From contig CBDEUB010000002.1 of NCBI GenBank assembly GCA_965243145.1, positions 2,480,001 through 2,544,000 of the forward strand: a DNA stretch of 64,000 bases, read 5' to 3'. This document shows, one piece after another, positions 52,077-61,639 of the stretch. The stretch is from CBDBLK01 sp965243145 (GTDB lineage Bacteria > Bdellovibrionota > Bacteriovoracia > Bacteriovoracales > Bacteriovoracaceae). Positions within the stretch are counted from its first letter, which is position 1. Each line of letters begins with the position of its first letter. The notes below the pieces were generated by a model. That model was not told where the DNA came from, did no database searches, and saw nothing but the letters and a program-made list of their open reading frames with translations. A program made the translations under genes and the position numbers.

Positions 52077-53476
52077 AAGTAACCTCTAGTTTTGGTAGAC
52101 AATGCTTGGTGTCTAAAAAACTGTACCTCCTATTTTTACTCGCCCTGTGTCTCGATGTTTTGGCCATAGAGGCCATATCGGTGGATGAACCCGCCCAACA
52201 TTCCCGCTGCCAAATTGCATTGCATAAATTGCTCGCTGCTGGCCAGTCCCTGCCAGGGGAGAATCAACTCAAGGCCGACCTCTACCGGGCCACCATGGAG
52301 GAAAAGGGCCTTCCCGAGTCCCCCGACATTGTTGCATTGGCCATCGAACAGCGCGGGCCTCTAGGTCGCTACCGGCAAAGCACCGCTGCGACTCTGGCCA
52401 AGGCCACCCGCCTGGATCATCTCCAGCGGGAATTGAGCATTAGGCCTTGGGAAAAGATCAGGCAGATGGAGCGATCCGATCACACTCTGGTGATGAGTTT
52501 GAACCAGTGGAAAACTAACGATTTACAGGCCTATACTTTGATGCGGGAACTTTTTGGCCGGGCCTTCGACCACCGCATTGATTTGCGAGATTTATACCGC
52601 CGGTGTGAGGCCCAAAAGGCCGAGCGCCAGATCGTCATCGTCAACTGGCCCGAGAGTTTTAACAGTTTGGATGACCTGCATGGCCTGGTGGTCGAGGATA
52701 CAAAAAAGTATAATGTGGAAGGTTCTTATCACTACTACGACGAAGCTGGCCGCCGCTTGTTCCCCTTCAGGGAGCACCACCCTTTATTGTACGCTGAACT
52801 TTTGGGCCATGCTTTGCGCCGTGTATTTGATGAACTCAAGGCCCAGGGAGAGGACGCTTGGTTTTTTGCCGTGAGGGATGAGATCAATGCTTTACAAAAT
52901 GATCTCGACGGCGATTTGAGAGCGCACGGGGAGCAATGGCGCGGGATGAGAGAAGATATTGTGGCCAATGTGAGGGAGTTGACCGCCCTGCGGGCGCGGG
53001 CCTTTGAGGAACGGGGTGGCCTTTCGGAAGGAGAAAATTTGCTGGAGACTTTGGAGGGCGAAATTGAGCGCTATCGCTCCCCACTGCAAGTGAGTATTGA
53101 TGCCCAGAAAAGGGAGAGTCGGGATCGCAACGGAATGAGCAAGCAAAATGCCATGAGATCGATCATTTTGGGATTGCCGGAACCTATCACGGTGAAACAG
53201 TTCGGGAATAAATACCCCTGGGCCACTCGCGGCCAGATTAATAAAGTTGTGCGTGAATTAAAATCAGAGGGGGAAATCGTTTTGATTGAGGAACCTCTCA
53301 CCGCCTTGGCCCAGGTCAAGGAAATCCTTTTGCGAGAACCTGGCCTCGATGTTACCGCTTTTCATCAGAAATACCCCAAGTTTCCAAAGCGTGTCTTCTA
53401 TGCTGCCAGGGAAAAATTGAAGTTGGCAAGGCCATTGGCCATTGGCCACGCCACCGTCCAAAATCTTGAACGATAG
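52073..53476 (+). CDS. Exported protein of unknown function following the prepilin
   Basis: The start may be TTG 52073, overlapping the prepilin stop, or GTG 52109, which gives a clean signal peptide (SKKLYLLFLLALCLDVLA). The remainder (about 440 residues) is helical and charged with no recognised domain. Two short C-terminal segments (about residues 370-450, TVKQFGNKYPWATRGQINKV and VTAFHQKYPKFPKRVFYAAR) resemble each other and could be HTH-like repeats. Coupling to the prepilin suggests a pilus or surface role, but this is inference. Confidence 0.6.
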   Translation: MKVTSSFGRQCLVSKKLYLLFLLALCLDVLAIEAISVDEPAQHSRCQIALHKLLAAGQSLPGENQLKADLYRATMEEKGLPESPDIVALAIEQRGPLGRYRQSTAATLAKATRLDHLQRELSIRPWEKIRQMERSDHTLVMSLNQWKTNDLQAYTLMRELFGRAFDHRIDLRDLYRRCEAQKAERQIVIVNWPESFNSLDDLHGLVVEDTKKYNVEGSYHYYDEAGRRLFPFREHHPLLYAELLGHALRRVFDELKAQGEDAWFFAVRDEINALQNDLDGDLRAHGEQWRGMREDIVANVRELTALRARAFEERGGLSEGENLLETLEGEIERYRSPLQVSIDAQKRESRDRNGMSKQNAMRSIILGLPEPITVKQFGNKYPWATRGQINKVVRELKSEGEIVLIEEPLTALAQVKEILLREPGLDVTAFHQKYPKFPKRVFYAAREKLKLARPLAIGHATVQNLER

Positions 53477-53584
53477 CTTCTTAGGCCCTTGGGTACCGCG
53501 GTTAATTTTCCTTAAATGAAAAAAGTGCAGGGGAGGTGACGAGCGCTCTTGATATAAATAAAATATATTTAAAAGGGGCCTAGG

Positions 53585-54001
53585 GTGAGAGTGCAGGAAT
53601 TGCAGACCAATGATGTCATCATCATCGACGACGACCGCGGTGTGGCCAGCGTATTGGAGGCCTACCTGGAAGGCATGGGGGTTTTTCGCCACATCGTCTT
53701 GGCCAGGGACGGGGTGGAGGCCAGCAAGAAATTGCTCAACCAGAGATTCGCCTGCATCCTGCTGGACATTAACATGCCCAAGAAATCGGGGGTCGATCTG
53801 ATCCGCGAATTTGAACAAAAGCGCAACAATAGTGTCGATTCGGTGATCGTGGTCAGTGGCGGGATTGAAAGATCAATGATGAATGAAATGCTCAAGCGGG
53901 GAGTGCGCCACTTTTTGGTCAAACCCTTTGAAGAAGACGCTTTTGTCAGGGAAGTTAAGGAAGTTTTGGCCAAGGTGCGGCCCGACCTGCTCGACCGCTA
54001 G
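53585..54001 (+). CDS. Single-domain response regulator
   Basis: The 138-residue receiver has the acidic pocket IIIDDD (about residues 12-17), the phospho-acceptor Asp in ILLDINMPKKSG (about 59), the conserved Ser in VIVVSGG and the Lys in FLVKPFEE (about 113). There is no output domain, as in CheY-like regulators, and no kinase gene nearby. The GTG start at 53585 follows AAAGGGGCCTAGG. The stop overlaps the convergent MscS gene by 4 bases. Confidence 0.92.
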   Translation: MRVQELQTNDVIIIDDDRGVASVLEAYLEGMGVFRHIVLARDGVEASKKLLNQRFACILLDINMPKKSGVDLIREFEQKRNNSVDSVIVVSGGIERSMMNEMLKRGVRHFLVKPFEEDAFVREVKEVLAKVRPDLLDR

Positions 54002-55161
54002 GCCAACGGCCGTTGCACAATGCGATCCGCCCTTTGTTTGGCGTAGGGGGCGATTTGGCCAGGCCCGGGCAGGCCATCGTAGGCAGTGGGGGATTGTTCC
54101 ACCACATGCAAGGTTTGGGTGGGGAAGGCAAACTGCACTCCCATCTCGGCGGCCAATCTCAAAATATCCATTAAGAGTCGGTGCCTTTCTTGCAGTTCTT
54201 GCGCCCAATTGGGCACACTGAAAAACATATACACCATAATATTGAGGCCACTGGCCGCCATTTCGCTCAAGTAGACATGGTAGTAATCTTTGCGGGTGTG
54301 GGGGTGTTGTAAAATGATCTGGCGGATGCCCTCGCAAAAGGCTTCAATTTTTTCGGGGGGAGTGTCGTACTGTACCGACAGCACGGTGGAGAGGCGGCGG
54401 TATTGCCTCCTGCCGAAGTTGTCCACCGGGGCGTTGGCCAAACGCCCATTGGGCAGGGTGATCAAGCTGTTGTAAAAGGTGCGCACCCGGCAGGAGCGCA
54501 GGCCGACTTCCTCGATGATGCCCTCGATGTGGCCGTCGATAACCACCCAGTCACCGATGCGAAAGGGCCGATCTAAGAGCACGGTCAGCGATCCGAACAA
54601 ATTGGAGAGGGTATCTTTAGCGGCCAGGGAGAGGCCCAGGCCGATGATCCCCATGCCCGCCAAAATGCCCTTGATGTCCAGAGTGAGGGAGTCACCAATG
54701 GTGATCACCCCGATGGCAATGACGAAGGCCTTGACCGACTTGCGGATGAGGGGCACCAAAATATCGTCAAACTTGTTGGAAGAGCGGGCGGCCTTGCGCT
54801 CAAAGTATAAAAAGACAAAATCGATCGCCTGGTAAGTGGCGACTAAAATTCCCAACGCGAACAGAACCCGGCCGACGCGTCCACACCAGGCCTGGGCGGC
54901 CCATTCCGGTTGCACCAGGGGAACGCCCAAATTCCACACCATGGCGACGGTCAACAGGCGCGTGGGGTAGAGCAATTTTTCCCGCAAATTGGGGGGCAGG
55001 GAAATGTCTCCCTTGGTGAGCAGGCCAGCTATGAGTTTGTTCAAGTAGAGGCGGATCACTTTTTCCACCGCCAGACAGGCGGCGATGAGGGCCAACAGGC
55101 CCAACCAGTGGGCATATTCGGGGTTGAACCAGGGCAATAGGTCTTTCAACTTTTCCAACAT
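53998..55161 (-). CDS. Mechanosensitive channel of the MscS family
   Basis: The 387-residue protein has four or five membrane helices, then the pore helix with GLSLAAKDTLSNLFGSLTVL (about residues 178-200), the beta domain (RPFRIGDWVVIDGHIEGIIE, LPNGRLANAPVDNF) and a C-terminal alpha/beta domain. It releases solutes upon membrane tension. The length and extra N-terminal helix resemble YnaI/YbdG-type relatives. It converges with the response regulator. Confidence 0.92.
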   Translation of the reverse strand: MLEKLKDLLPWFNPEYAHWLGLLALIAACLAVEKVIRLYLNKLIAGLLTKGDISLPPNLREKLLYPTRLLTVAMVWNLGVPLVQPEWAAQAWCGRVGRVLFALGILVATYQAIDFVFLYFERKAARSSNKFDDILVPLIRKSVKAFVIAIGVITIGDSLTLDIKGILAGMGIIGLGLSLAAKDTLSNLFGSLTVLLDRPFRIGDWVVIDGHIEGIIEEVGLRSCRVRTFYNSLITLPNGRLANAPVDNFGRRQYRRLSTVLSVQYDTPPEKIEAFCEGIRQIILQHPHTRKDYYHVYLSEMAASGLNIMVYMFFSVPNWAQELQERHRLLMDILRLAAEMGVQFAFPTQTLHVVEQSPTAYDGLPGPGQIAPYAKQRADRIVQRPLA

Positions 55162-55229
55162 AGAGCGACATGAATACCATCAAAGGTGGCCATTTGGCAA
55201 GTTCAAAAGGGCCTTTTGGGGCAAATCAG

Positions 55230-55901
55230 TTAGAACACTTTGGGCGCAAAACTTTCGGGGTTGGTAATGGTGGCCACTTCACTGGCCCCTAGGGCCTCTA
55301 TGGTGAACAACCCACTTTTTTGGGCGTAGGCGGCCGCTCCCTCTTGGTCGAGGTAGGCCATTGCCCCATAGATGGTTTTCGCTTTATAGGAACTGTTAAA
55401 GGCCTTAAAATCGGCCAAACTGTTCAGAAAATCGTCTACATCGTCGGAAGTGAGCATGGTTTTAACTTCAACCACCACCACTTCTTGGCCATTGGCGGCG
55501 ATCAAATCGTATTCCCTTCTAACGCTTTTATCTTTTCTTTTCATTTTGAGGGATCGGAATGTGTGATCGACCTCGATGCCGCGCAAATTTAACAGTGTGA
55601 TCAAATCCCCCTTCACCAGACTTTGCATAAAACGGCCCCACTTATTGTTAAAATTGCCGTTGGCCTCTCGGATGGACTGGTGGAGTTGGGTCACCATTTT
55701 GGCGTTCTCTTCGATCATTTTTCTGGTCTTTTGCTGGGATGCCTGGAGTTCCCGTTGGCCCTCTTCATTTTTGCGTCGTAGTTCTTCATTTTCACGCTGC
55801 ATTTCTTCAGTTTCGCGCCGTAGTTCTTCAGTTTGAAGCTGAACCTCCTTGATCTTGCGATCGAGTTCTTCACTGGTGAGTGGTTTTTTATCACTGCTCA
55901 T
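55230..55901 (-). CDS. Coiled-coil protein with PD-(D/E)XK nuclease-like domain (DUF3782-like)
   Basis: The 223-residue protein begins with about 75 residues of Glu/Arg-rich coiled coil, then a restriction-endonuclease-like core: REYDLIAANGQEVVVVEVKT, where Asp and the E-x-K fit the PD-(D/E)XK metal site (about residues 128-148). Similar DUF3782 proteins are often of unknown role and are common in bacteria with large genomes. It stands between MscS and the ClpB-like gene, in the opposite direction to the latter. Confidence 0.75.
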   Translation of the reverse strand: MSSDKKPLTSEELDRKIKEVQLQTEELRRETEEMQRENEELRRKNEEGQRELQASQQKTRKMIEENAKMVTQLHQSIREANGNFNNKWGRFMQSLVKGDLITLLNLRGIEVDHTFRSLKMKRKDKSVRREYDLIAANGQEVVVVEVKTMLTSDDVDDFLNSLADFKAFNSSYKAKTIYGAMAYLDQEGAAAYAQKSGLFTIEALGASEVATITNPESFAPKVF

Positions 55902-56044
55902 AAAATGGCCCCTTTTCAGGACAAGATAGCACGGCCTTTAGGGAATTGCAAGAACCGTATTGTGCTGTTGAACCCTTGACGGGGCCAATTTGGCCCCCAT
56001 CTTGTCCCTTGAGAACGCCAGTTTTGAGGGGAAGGAGGCCTTTT

Positions 56045-58498
56045 ATGCACCCATTTGATTCCATTGTCACCGGAAGTTTGGACATTGCCTGCGCCGAGGC
56101 CCTGGAGCGCCACCATGGAGAACTTGCCCCCGAGCACTTGTTGGCCGGTCTGCTCAAAAACCCCTCCAGTTTTGCCTCCCGCGAATTGAAATCCACTTGG
56201 CCGCGCCTGGAGACTTTGTTGAAGGCCCTTCCCGTCCTTAAATCGGAAGTCAGCGCCGGGGAACTCAGGCCCTCTCCGGCCTTGCAAAACTGGCTCAGCT
56301 GCGCCAGTTCCCACGCCCTCCAAAAGGGCAAGCGGGACATGGCCGAGGCCCATCTCTTGCGCTTTCTTCCCCGCTTTTTCCCCGCTCTCCAGTTGAGCGC
56401 CGAAGATTTGCAAAAATTGTCCAATGCCCAGGACGGAGAAGGCCCCAGTGGGCCACCCGACTTTCTCTCCAACCTCAACCAGTTGGCGGAGGCGGGGAAA
56501 CTCGATCCCGTCATCGGCCGCAGCGGGGAAATCCGCTCGGTGATGGAAATTTTGGGCCGCCGGAGCAAAAATAACCCGGTGTTGGTGGGGCCTGCGGGGG
56601 TGGGGAAGACCGCCATCGCCGAGGGACTGGCGGATGCCATAGTCAAGGGCCATGTGCCCGAGGTTTTGCGCGGCAAGTGCGTCTACGCCCTGGACATGGG
56701 GGCCTTGATGGCGGGAACCAGCTACCGCGGGGCCTTTGAAGAGCGCTTGCAGGCCTTGATCCAGTTTCTCAAGGGCCAAGGGGGGGAGGCGATTCTGTTT
56801 GTCGATGAAATGCACCAGTTGGTGGGGGCGGGCAAAACCGAGGGGGCGATGGATGCCGCCAATTTGCTCAAGCCGGCGCTGGCGCGGGGAGAACTCCACT
56901 GCATCGGGGCCACTACCGAAGACGAATATCAAAAATATATTTTGGGGGATTCTGCCCTGGAGCGCCGCTTTCGGGCAGTGCCGGTCAGGCCTCCCTCCAA
57001 GGAGGAGGCCATGGAAATTCTCATGGGGTTGCGCCCCCGCTGGGAGGCCCATCACGGCATCAAGATTGGCGACGAGGCCATCTACCAGGCGGTGCTTTTG
57101 AGCGAACAGTACTCCACCGACAAATATTTGCCCGACAAGGCCATCGACCTGGTGGACGAGGCCGCTTCGGCGCTCAAACTTTCCACTGAGACCATGCCGC
57201 CCAAACTGGCCGAGTTGGAGGCCGAAATCCGCGCCAAAAAAATTCTCTCCAAAGCGGGTCTGGAAAACGCCAATATCAAAGGCGAAATCGAGCAGATGGA
57301 AGGGCGCTTTCAAAGGGAGCGCCAGAATTGGGAGCGGGAAGTGTTGGCGATGAAGCGCACCGGGGAACTCAAAAACCGGCTCGAACGGTGCCGTTTTGAC
57401 TTGGATCAGGCCGAGCGCAACGCCGATTTTGAGACGGCCAGTAAGCTCAAGTACAGCACCATCCCCGACATTGAAAAACAAATCGAGGGCAACGCCCACG
57501 ATCACCAACTGGGCCAAAAGCATGTCGCCCAGGTGATCGCCCGCCAGAGCGGCATTCCTCTGGAAAAAATCCTCAAGGACAAACAGGAGCGTTTGCTGGA
57601 ACTGGAGGAATATCTGGCGCGCCGGGTGTTTGGCCAAAGGGCATCTTTGCGCGAGATCGCCGACACCTTGATCACCGCTCACGCAGGCCTAAAAGACCAG
57701 CGCCGGCCACTGGGCAGCTTTTTGCTCAAAGGCCCCAGTGGGGTGGGCAAGACCGAAACCGCCAAGGCGCTGGCCGAATTTTTGTTCGACTCCCAGGACA
57801 ATATCGTCCGTCTGGACATGAGCGAGTTTTCCGAAAAGCACTCAGTGGCCAAATTGATCGGCGCTCCCGCCGGTTATATTGGTTATGCAGAGGGGGGCGT
57901 GCTCACCGAAGCGGTGAGGCGCAGGCCCTACAGCGTTTTGCTCTTCGACGAGATCGAAAAAGCGCACCCCGACTTCGCCGACATCCTCTTGCAAATCCTA
58001 GACGAGGGCCAACTCACCGACAACAAGGGCCGCACCGTCAACTTCCGTAATTGCGTAGTTTTCCTCACCACCAACGCCACCGACTGCGAGGCCACATTTA
58101 AACCCGAAGTCTTGGGCCGCCTGGACGCCGTTTGTGAATACCGCCGCCTCAAATCTTCCGACAGGGGCCGCCTGGTGGACAAATTGCTGGCCGAACTCAA
58201 TCAGCGCCTGGCCCCCAAACGGGCGCACTTGGCCCTGGCCGAACCCCTCAAGGCCCAACTTCGAGAGCGCGGTTATTCTTCCGCCTACGGAGCGCGCCCA
58301 CTGGCCAGTCTCTTTAACAAGTGGGTGATTCGCCCCCTCTCCCGCCGGGTGCTGAGCGGGGAAGAGTTCGGCGGGGAGTGGGTGGCCCACTGGGATGAGG
58401 GCCAGCAGTGCGCCCGGTTTGTTCGGCCAGGAGAGGCCGCCTTCCAGGGGAGTAGGATCGAGGCCAACTCCGGCAATTTGGCCTTTTTGGGGTGCTAA
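56045..58498 (+). CDS. ClpB-like AAA+ disaggregase with shortened D2 loop
   Basis: The 817-residue protein has a Clp-N domain, D1 with Walker A GPAGVGKT (about residue 182), a coiled-coil middle region (about 380-480), and D2 with GPSGVGKTET (about 562) and VLLFDEIEKAH. The start at ATG 56045 has AAGGAGG at the right distance. After the D2 sensor strand (VFLTTNATD) the sequence goes almost directly to FKPEVLGRLDAV, so the stretch where ClpA/C/X carry their ClpP-binding loop is missing. That argues for a protease-independent disaggregase of ClpB type. The middle region looks short for ClpB, so the exact subfamily is open. Confidence 0.9.
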   Translation: MHPFDSIVTGSLDIACAEALERHHGELAPEHLLAGLLKNPSSFASRELKSTWPRLETLLKALPVLKSEVSAGELRPSPALQNWLSCASSHALQKGKRDMAEAHLLRFLPRFFPALQLSAEDLQKLSNAQDGEGPSGPPDFLSNLNQLAEAGKLDPVIGRSGEIRSVMEILGRRSKNNPVLVGPAGVGKTAIAEGLADAIVKGHVPEVLRGKCVYALDMGALMAGTSYRGAFEERLQALIQFLKGQGGEAILFVDEMHQLVGAGKTEGAMDAANLLKPALARGELHCIGATTEDEYQKYILGDSALERRFRAVPVRPPSKEEAMEILMGLRPRWEAHHGIKIGDEAIYQAVLLSEQYSTDKYLPDKAIDLVDEAASALKLSTETMPPKLAELEAEIRAKKILSKAGLENANIKGEIEQMEGRFQRERQNWEREVLAMKRTGELKNRLERCRFDLDQAERNADFETASKLKYSTIPDIEKQIEGNAHDHQLGQKHVAQVIARQSGIPLEKILKDKQERLLELEEYLARRVFGQRASLREIADTLITAHAGLKDQRRPLGSFLLKGPSGVGKTETAKALAEFLFDSQDNIVRLDMSEFSEKHSVAKLIGAPAGYIGYAEGGVLTEAVRRRPYSVLLFDEIEKAHPDFADILLQILDEGQLTDNKGRTVNFRNCVVFLTTNATDCEATFKPEVLGRLDAVCEYRRLKSSDRGRLVDKLLAELNQRLAPKRAHLALAEPLKAQLRERGYSSAYGARPLASLFNKWVIRPLSRRVLSGEEFGGEWVAHWDEGQQCARFVRPGEAAFQGSRIEANSGNLAFLGC

Positions 58499-58568
58499 AA
58501 ATCGGTAAAAATTACGCGATTTAAAAAAAACCTTTGCGCGAAAAGCAAGTTTGGCCTATGTTTCCATT

Positions 58569-60041
58569 ATGGATTGGAAAAAGGCCATTTCTACATGGGC
58601 GGCATTGGCCAGTCTGCTCTTTTCCCACCACATTTCGGTGGCCAGCGAGGGAACCGCCGCCTCTGTCTTAATAGATTTTGCCCGCACCCACCACGGGGAA
58701 AACTTTGATCAGGTGATGACTAATGCCAGAATTAAGGGCAATGCCTCGGTCTGGTCGGCAAAGATAACTCTTCGTGTGAGAGATTGGACGGCCAAAGAGG
58801 CGCACCAGTTTTTAGACTTTCTGGTGGAAAATATCGGGATTCACAAAACCCTCAGAATCCTGAGAAACAGCACCGGTTATTTGAAAACCGTGAAGTATCC
58901 GAGATTTAGGCAAACAGTGGACATTATGTCCGCTTGGGCGGGGAGGGATGCCGTCATTCAAAAGATCGGCAAGTCCCTTTCCGGATTTCAATACGAATTT
59001 AAGGAGAGTACCGCCACTTATTTCCTGGAATTTTTTCGAGAGGACAAAACTCCGGTTGAAGAGATGATGGAACTCTTGCAAAGTTTTTTGCAAGATTACG
59101 ATCCACAAACCAGGCAGTCCTTAATATTCCCGTTTAGCGATGTTTTTGACAGGAAGGGCCGTTTGGGGGATTTTGACCGGACGAAGTTTATCGCCGATCT
59201 CAAAGGCCGTTTTGCAAGCGCGGGCATTTCCACCGCCGACAGTTCTATCTTTGTGGATTTTGTGGACGATTATCTCTGCGCTTGGGAACTCACCACAAAT
59301 ATGATGCTCAAAAATACCGCCGATTTTGTTCGGATCGACACGGACAAATTTGATAAAGGGGTCACTTTTTTAAAACGGCGTGGCCACTCCATGGCCAAGA
59401 TTAAAGAGGCCTTTAAAAATGGCAATGCCGCTGCCGCTCTGTATATTCACGATGGACTAGAATCCATCGCCCTACACATGGAAGATTTTTTTGGTGGCGG
59501 TGAAGAGGCGCAAAAGATCGTCGATAAAATGATGATGAAAAATTTGGCGGCCTTTTCCCGAATCAACACTGGAGAATTTGACAAGGGGGTGGATTTTTTG
59601 AAAGAGCGCGGCCACTCTATGGCCCACATACGGGAGGCCTTTGAGGAGAACGCTGGATCGGCGATGGTTGTGCGCGATGAAACCCTTTCATTCATCGCCC
59701 AGCATCTGGAGGCCTTTCTTGGGGGCGGTGAAGAGGCCAAACAAATTGTTGACCAGATGATGATAAACGACCTTAGTGATTTTTCTAAAATTAATATTGG
59801 GGAATTTGACAAGGCGGTCACTTTTTTTAAGCGGCGTGGCCATTCCATGGCCGACATTCGCCAGGTTGTGAGAAATACCAGAACGGCCTTTCTCTTCCGC
59901 GATACCAACCTCGCTCTACTCGCAGACCTCATGCAGGCCTTTTTGGCCGGTGAAGAAGTCGATTTTGATTCTCTCTTGGAGCAAATACATGAACGGGATT
60001 GCTATATTTTGTCCAAAGTCCTCTTTAACTTGCAGAAATAA
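58569..60041 (+). CDS. Exported protein with 77-residue tandem repeats
   Basis: The 490-residue protein starts at ATG 58569 with a signal peptide (AISTWAALASLLFSHHISVA). Three tandem units of 77 residues cover about residues 260-470; each has FDKGVTFLKRRGHSMA..I.EAF followed by a helical part ending GGGEEAQKIVDKMM. The central GHSM is invariant. The first about 250 residues contain weaker related helices. It is not a family I recognise. A remnant of the 61640 oxidoreductase 3' end begins 9 bases after the stop. Confidence 0.72.
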   Translation: MDWKKAISTWAALASLLFSHHISVASEGTAASVLIDFARTHHGENFDQVMTNARIKGNASVWSAKITLRVRDWTAKEAHQFLDFLVENIGIHKTLRILRNSTGYLKTVKYPRFRQTVDIMSAWAGRDAVIQKIGKSLSGFQYEFKESTATYFLEFFREDKTPVEEMMELLQSFLQDYDPQTRQSLIFPFSDVFDRKGRLGDFDRTKFIADLKGRFASAGISTADSSIFVDFVDDYLCAWELTTNMMLKNTADFVRIDTDKFDKGVTFLKRRGHSMAKIKEAFKNGNAAAALYIHDGLESIALHMEDFFGGGEEAQKIVDKMMMKNLAAFSRINTGEFDKGVDFLKERGHSMAHIREAFEENAGSAMVVRDETLSFIAQHLEAFLGGGEEAKQIVDQMMINDLSDFSKINIGEFDKAVTFFKRRGHSMADIRQVVRNTRTAFLFRDTNLALLADLMQAFLAGEEVDFDSLLEQIHERDCYILSKVLFNLQK

Positions 60042-60049
60042 TTGCATTG

Positions 60050-60190
60050 CATCTCCCGCCACACCCGCGGGGGCAAACTCCAGGCCAGGGTAAGGCCGTT
60101 TTTGTCGAGGCCCGCCGGGCGGTAAGTGCGGGTGTGGCCAATTTACTCCCTGCCAGGTCAAAAAGTGGCCGGGTACATACTGCCTGGCCC
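60050..60190 (-). pseudogene. Remnant 3' end of a FAD oxidoreductase gene (copy 3)
   Basis: CATCTCCCGCCACACCCGCG and the sequence after it match the 3' end of the gene at 61640, then jump to a part of that gene about 250 bases further in (TGTGGCCAATTTACTCCC versus TGTGGCCAATCCACTCCC). It is therefore an internally deleted copy. It lies between two plus-strand genes, with no intact start. Confidence 0.75.
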
Positions 60191-60484
60191 AGAGGGGCCG
60201 CCTGCCTCTTCTTTTAGTGGAGAATTTGGAGTTTCTTAAAACTTGAACATTGTGATAATTTTTTCCAACTCAAGATGTTATAAAATTTAAGTTTCGTTTT
60301 TAAGTAAAATTTACTAAGGTATTAACAATATTTTGCTTTTCAAGGAAGAAGAAGTGAACTCCTACAGTGTTATATAGGAAAACACTTCTCCCATTTACCA
60401 TCAATTTTTTCGAGTTCAAGAAGGAACTTGTTATATTTTATTTGAAGGCCATTGCTGATCGACCATGAAGGTGAAGGAGAGTCA

Positions 60485-60868
60485 ATGGTGGATTTGGAAA
60501 AAGTAACACTTGAATCTCTGGCCAAAAGATTCACTACCTTTTTATTGGCCTACAGTTTTCTGGTCTTTGTTGCCTATGTGGTTTCCGTCGCCATTTTGAT
60601 CCACTTGGACATTTACCGCAAGGGCATTTCTATCATCTTCAACTTGATCATGTTCGTGCTTTTCTACGGAACTTTGGGCATCCATTTAAACCCCGGCATC
60701 GAATGGTTCGGCCCCAACTCCAAGCGCGCCAATATTCGCTCCAATTTGTTTATGTGCCGATCCTTGAGTTTGATCGGCGCTCTATTGGTGGCCTTTCTCG
60801 GTTCGGTGTACTTCTACTTCGACCTAGTTAAAAACTACTGGGCGGTGATTTTTCCAGGGGAAAATTGA
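60485..60868 (+). CDS. Small membrane protein, three predicted helices
   Basis: The ATG at 60485 has an AAGGAGAG site five bases upstream. The 127-residue protein has helices at about residues 22-42, 48-68 and 95-115 with a charged N-terminus. No family is recognised. It sits between two remnants of the same oxidoreductase 3' end, in an AT-richer segment, which suggests inserted cargo. Confidence 0.65.
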   Translation: MVDLEKVTLESLAKRFTTFLLAYSFLVFVAYVVSVAILIHLDIYRKGISIIFNLIMFVLFYGTLGIHLNPGIEWFGPNSKRANIRSNLFMCRSLSLIGALLVAFLGSVYFYFDLVKNYWAVIFPGEN

Positions 60869-60878
60869 GTGGCCCACT

Positions 60879-60960
60879 TTGGCCCATTTCCCGCCACACC
60901 TGAGGGGCCAAACTCCAGGCCAGAGTGAAACCAGTCTTGTAGAGGCCGGCGTAGGGCCAT
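60879..60960 (-). pseudogene. Remnant 3' end of a FAD oxidoreductase gene (copy 2)
   Basis: TTGGCCCATTTCCCGCCACA and onward match the last codons of the 61640 gene; read on the minus strand the peptide LYKTGFTLAWSLAPQVWREM keeps the protein frame (LYKSGFTLAWSLAPRVWREM in the intact gene). It then skips to the CGTAGGGCC stretch, showing an internal deletion. It begins 10 bases after the small membrane protein gene. Confidence 0.78.
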
Positions 60961-61070
60961 CGAAGAGAAATCCCTTGACATAAAAGGCCACACGGTATAT
61001 TTCGTATAGGGGCCTTCCAAAAGACGATTGGAGGTGGCCCACCCGGTGAACGAAGAGAGGGAGTCTGATA

Positions 61071-61334
61071 ATGCCAGAAATATCCCGATTTTTTGGAATT
61101 GTGATTAAGATGTACTGGAACGAACATGCTCCTCCCCATTTTCATGCACAATACGGAAAATTTAAAGCGAGTTTTGATATTGAAACTAGCGAAAAGATGA
61201 AAGGCCGCTTTCCTATCGCCGGGGAGCGACTTGTTAAAGAATGGGCCAGACAATATAAAAAACAGTTGTTGGAGAATTGGGAGATGATGAGGAAAGACAA
61301 GATATTTAAACCAATAAAAGGGGCGGACAGATGA
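61071..61334 (+). CDS. DUF4160 protein
   Basis: The 87-residue protein has the family signature MPEISRFFGIVIKMYWNEH then PPHFHAQYG. DUF4160 genes typically sit directly before DUF2442 genes, as here (4-base overlap), in a toxin-antitoxin-like arrangement whose activity is unproven. The gene is more AT-rich than its flanks and lies between two copies of an oxidoreductase 3' end. Confidence 0.9.
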   Translation: MPEISRFFGIVIKMYWNEHAPPHFHAQYGKFKASFDIETSEKMKGRFPIAGERLVKEWARQYKKQLLENWEMMRKDKIFKPIKGADR

Positions 61335-61600
61335 GCGAAATAAGGGAAATAGTCAAAGTCGTCGCAAGAGATGATTTTACACTTGAATGTGAGATGGGAA
61401 ATGGAGATATTTATGAATACGATATGTCATTTATTTTGAATCGCAAGGGAGAAATATTTAGGCCTCTGTGGAATGTGAGTTGTTTCAAGGAAGTTTGGTT
61501 AGATGATATTGGGGCCTTGGAGTGGCCTAGCGGCCTTGGAATTCACGGGGATACCATAGTGCGAGATGGGAAGTTCATATCCAAAAAATCCGTCGCTTGA
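61331..61600 (+). CDS. DUF2442 protein
   Basis: The 89-residue protein has the DUF2442 pattern: a beta start (IVKVVARDDFTLECEMGNGD) and GALEWPSGLGIHGDTI near the end. It forms a 4-base-overlapping pair with the DUF4160 gene. Such pairs are common in accessory regions. Confidence 0.88.
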   Translation: MSEIREIVKVVARDDFTLECEMGNGDIYEYDMSFILNRKGEIFRPLWNVSCFKEVWLDDIGALEWPSGLGIHGDTIVRDGKFISKKSVA

Positions 61601-61639
61601 TCTTCTTTTTTTCTGTAAAAAACAAGCTAAGGATTTTCG

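Noticed and set aside
55916..57682. Long open frame (588 codons) on the minus strand opposite the ClpB-like gene
   Set aside because: It lies wholly antisense to an intact AAA+ gene with all motifs and arises from biased codon use; its sequence has no recognisable domain.
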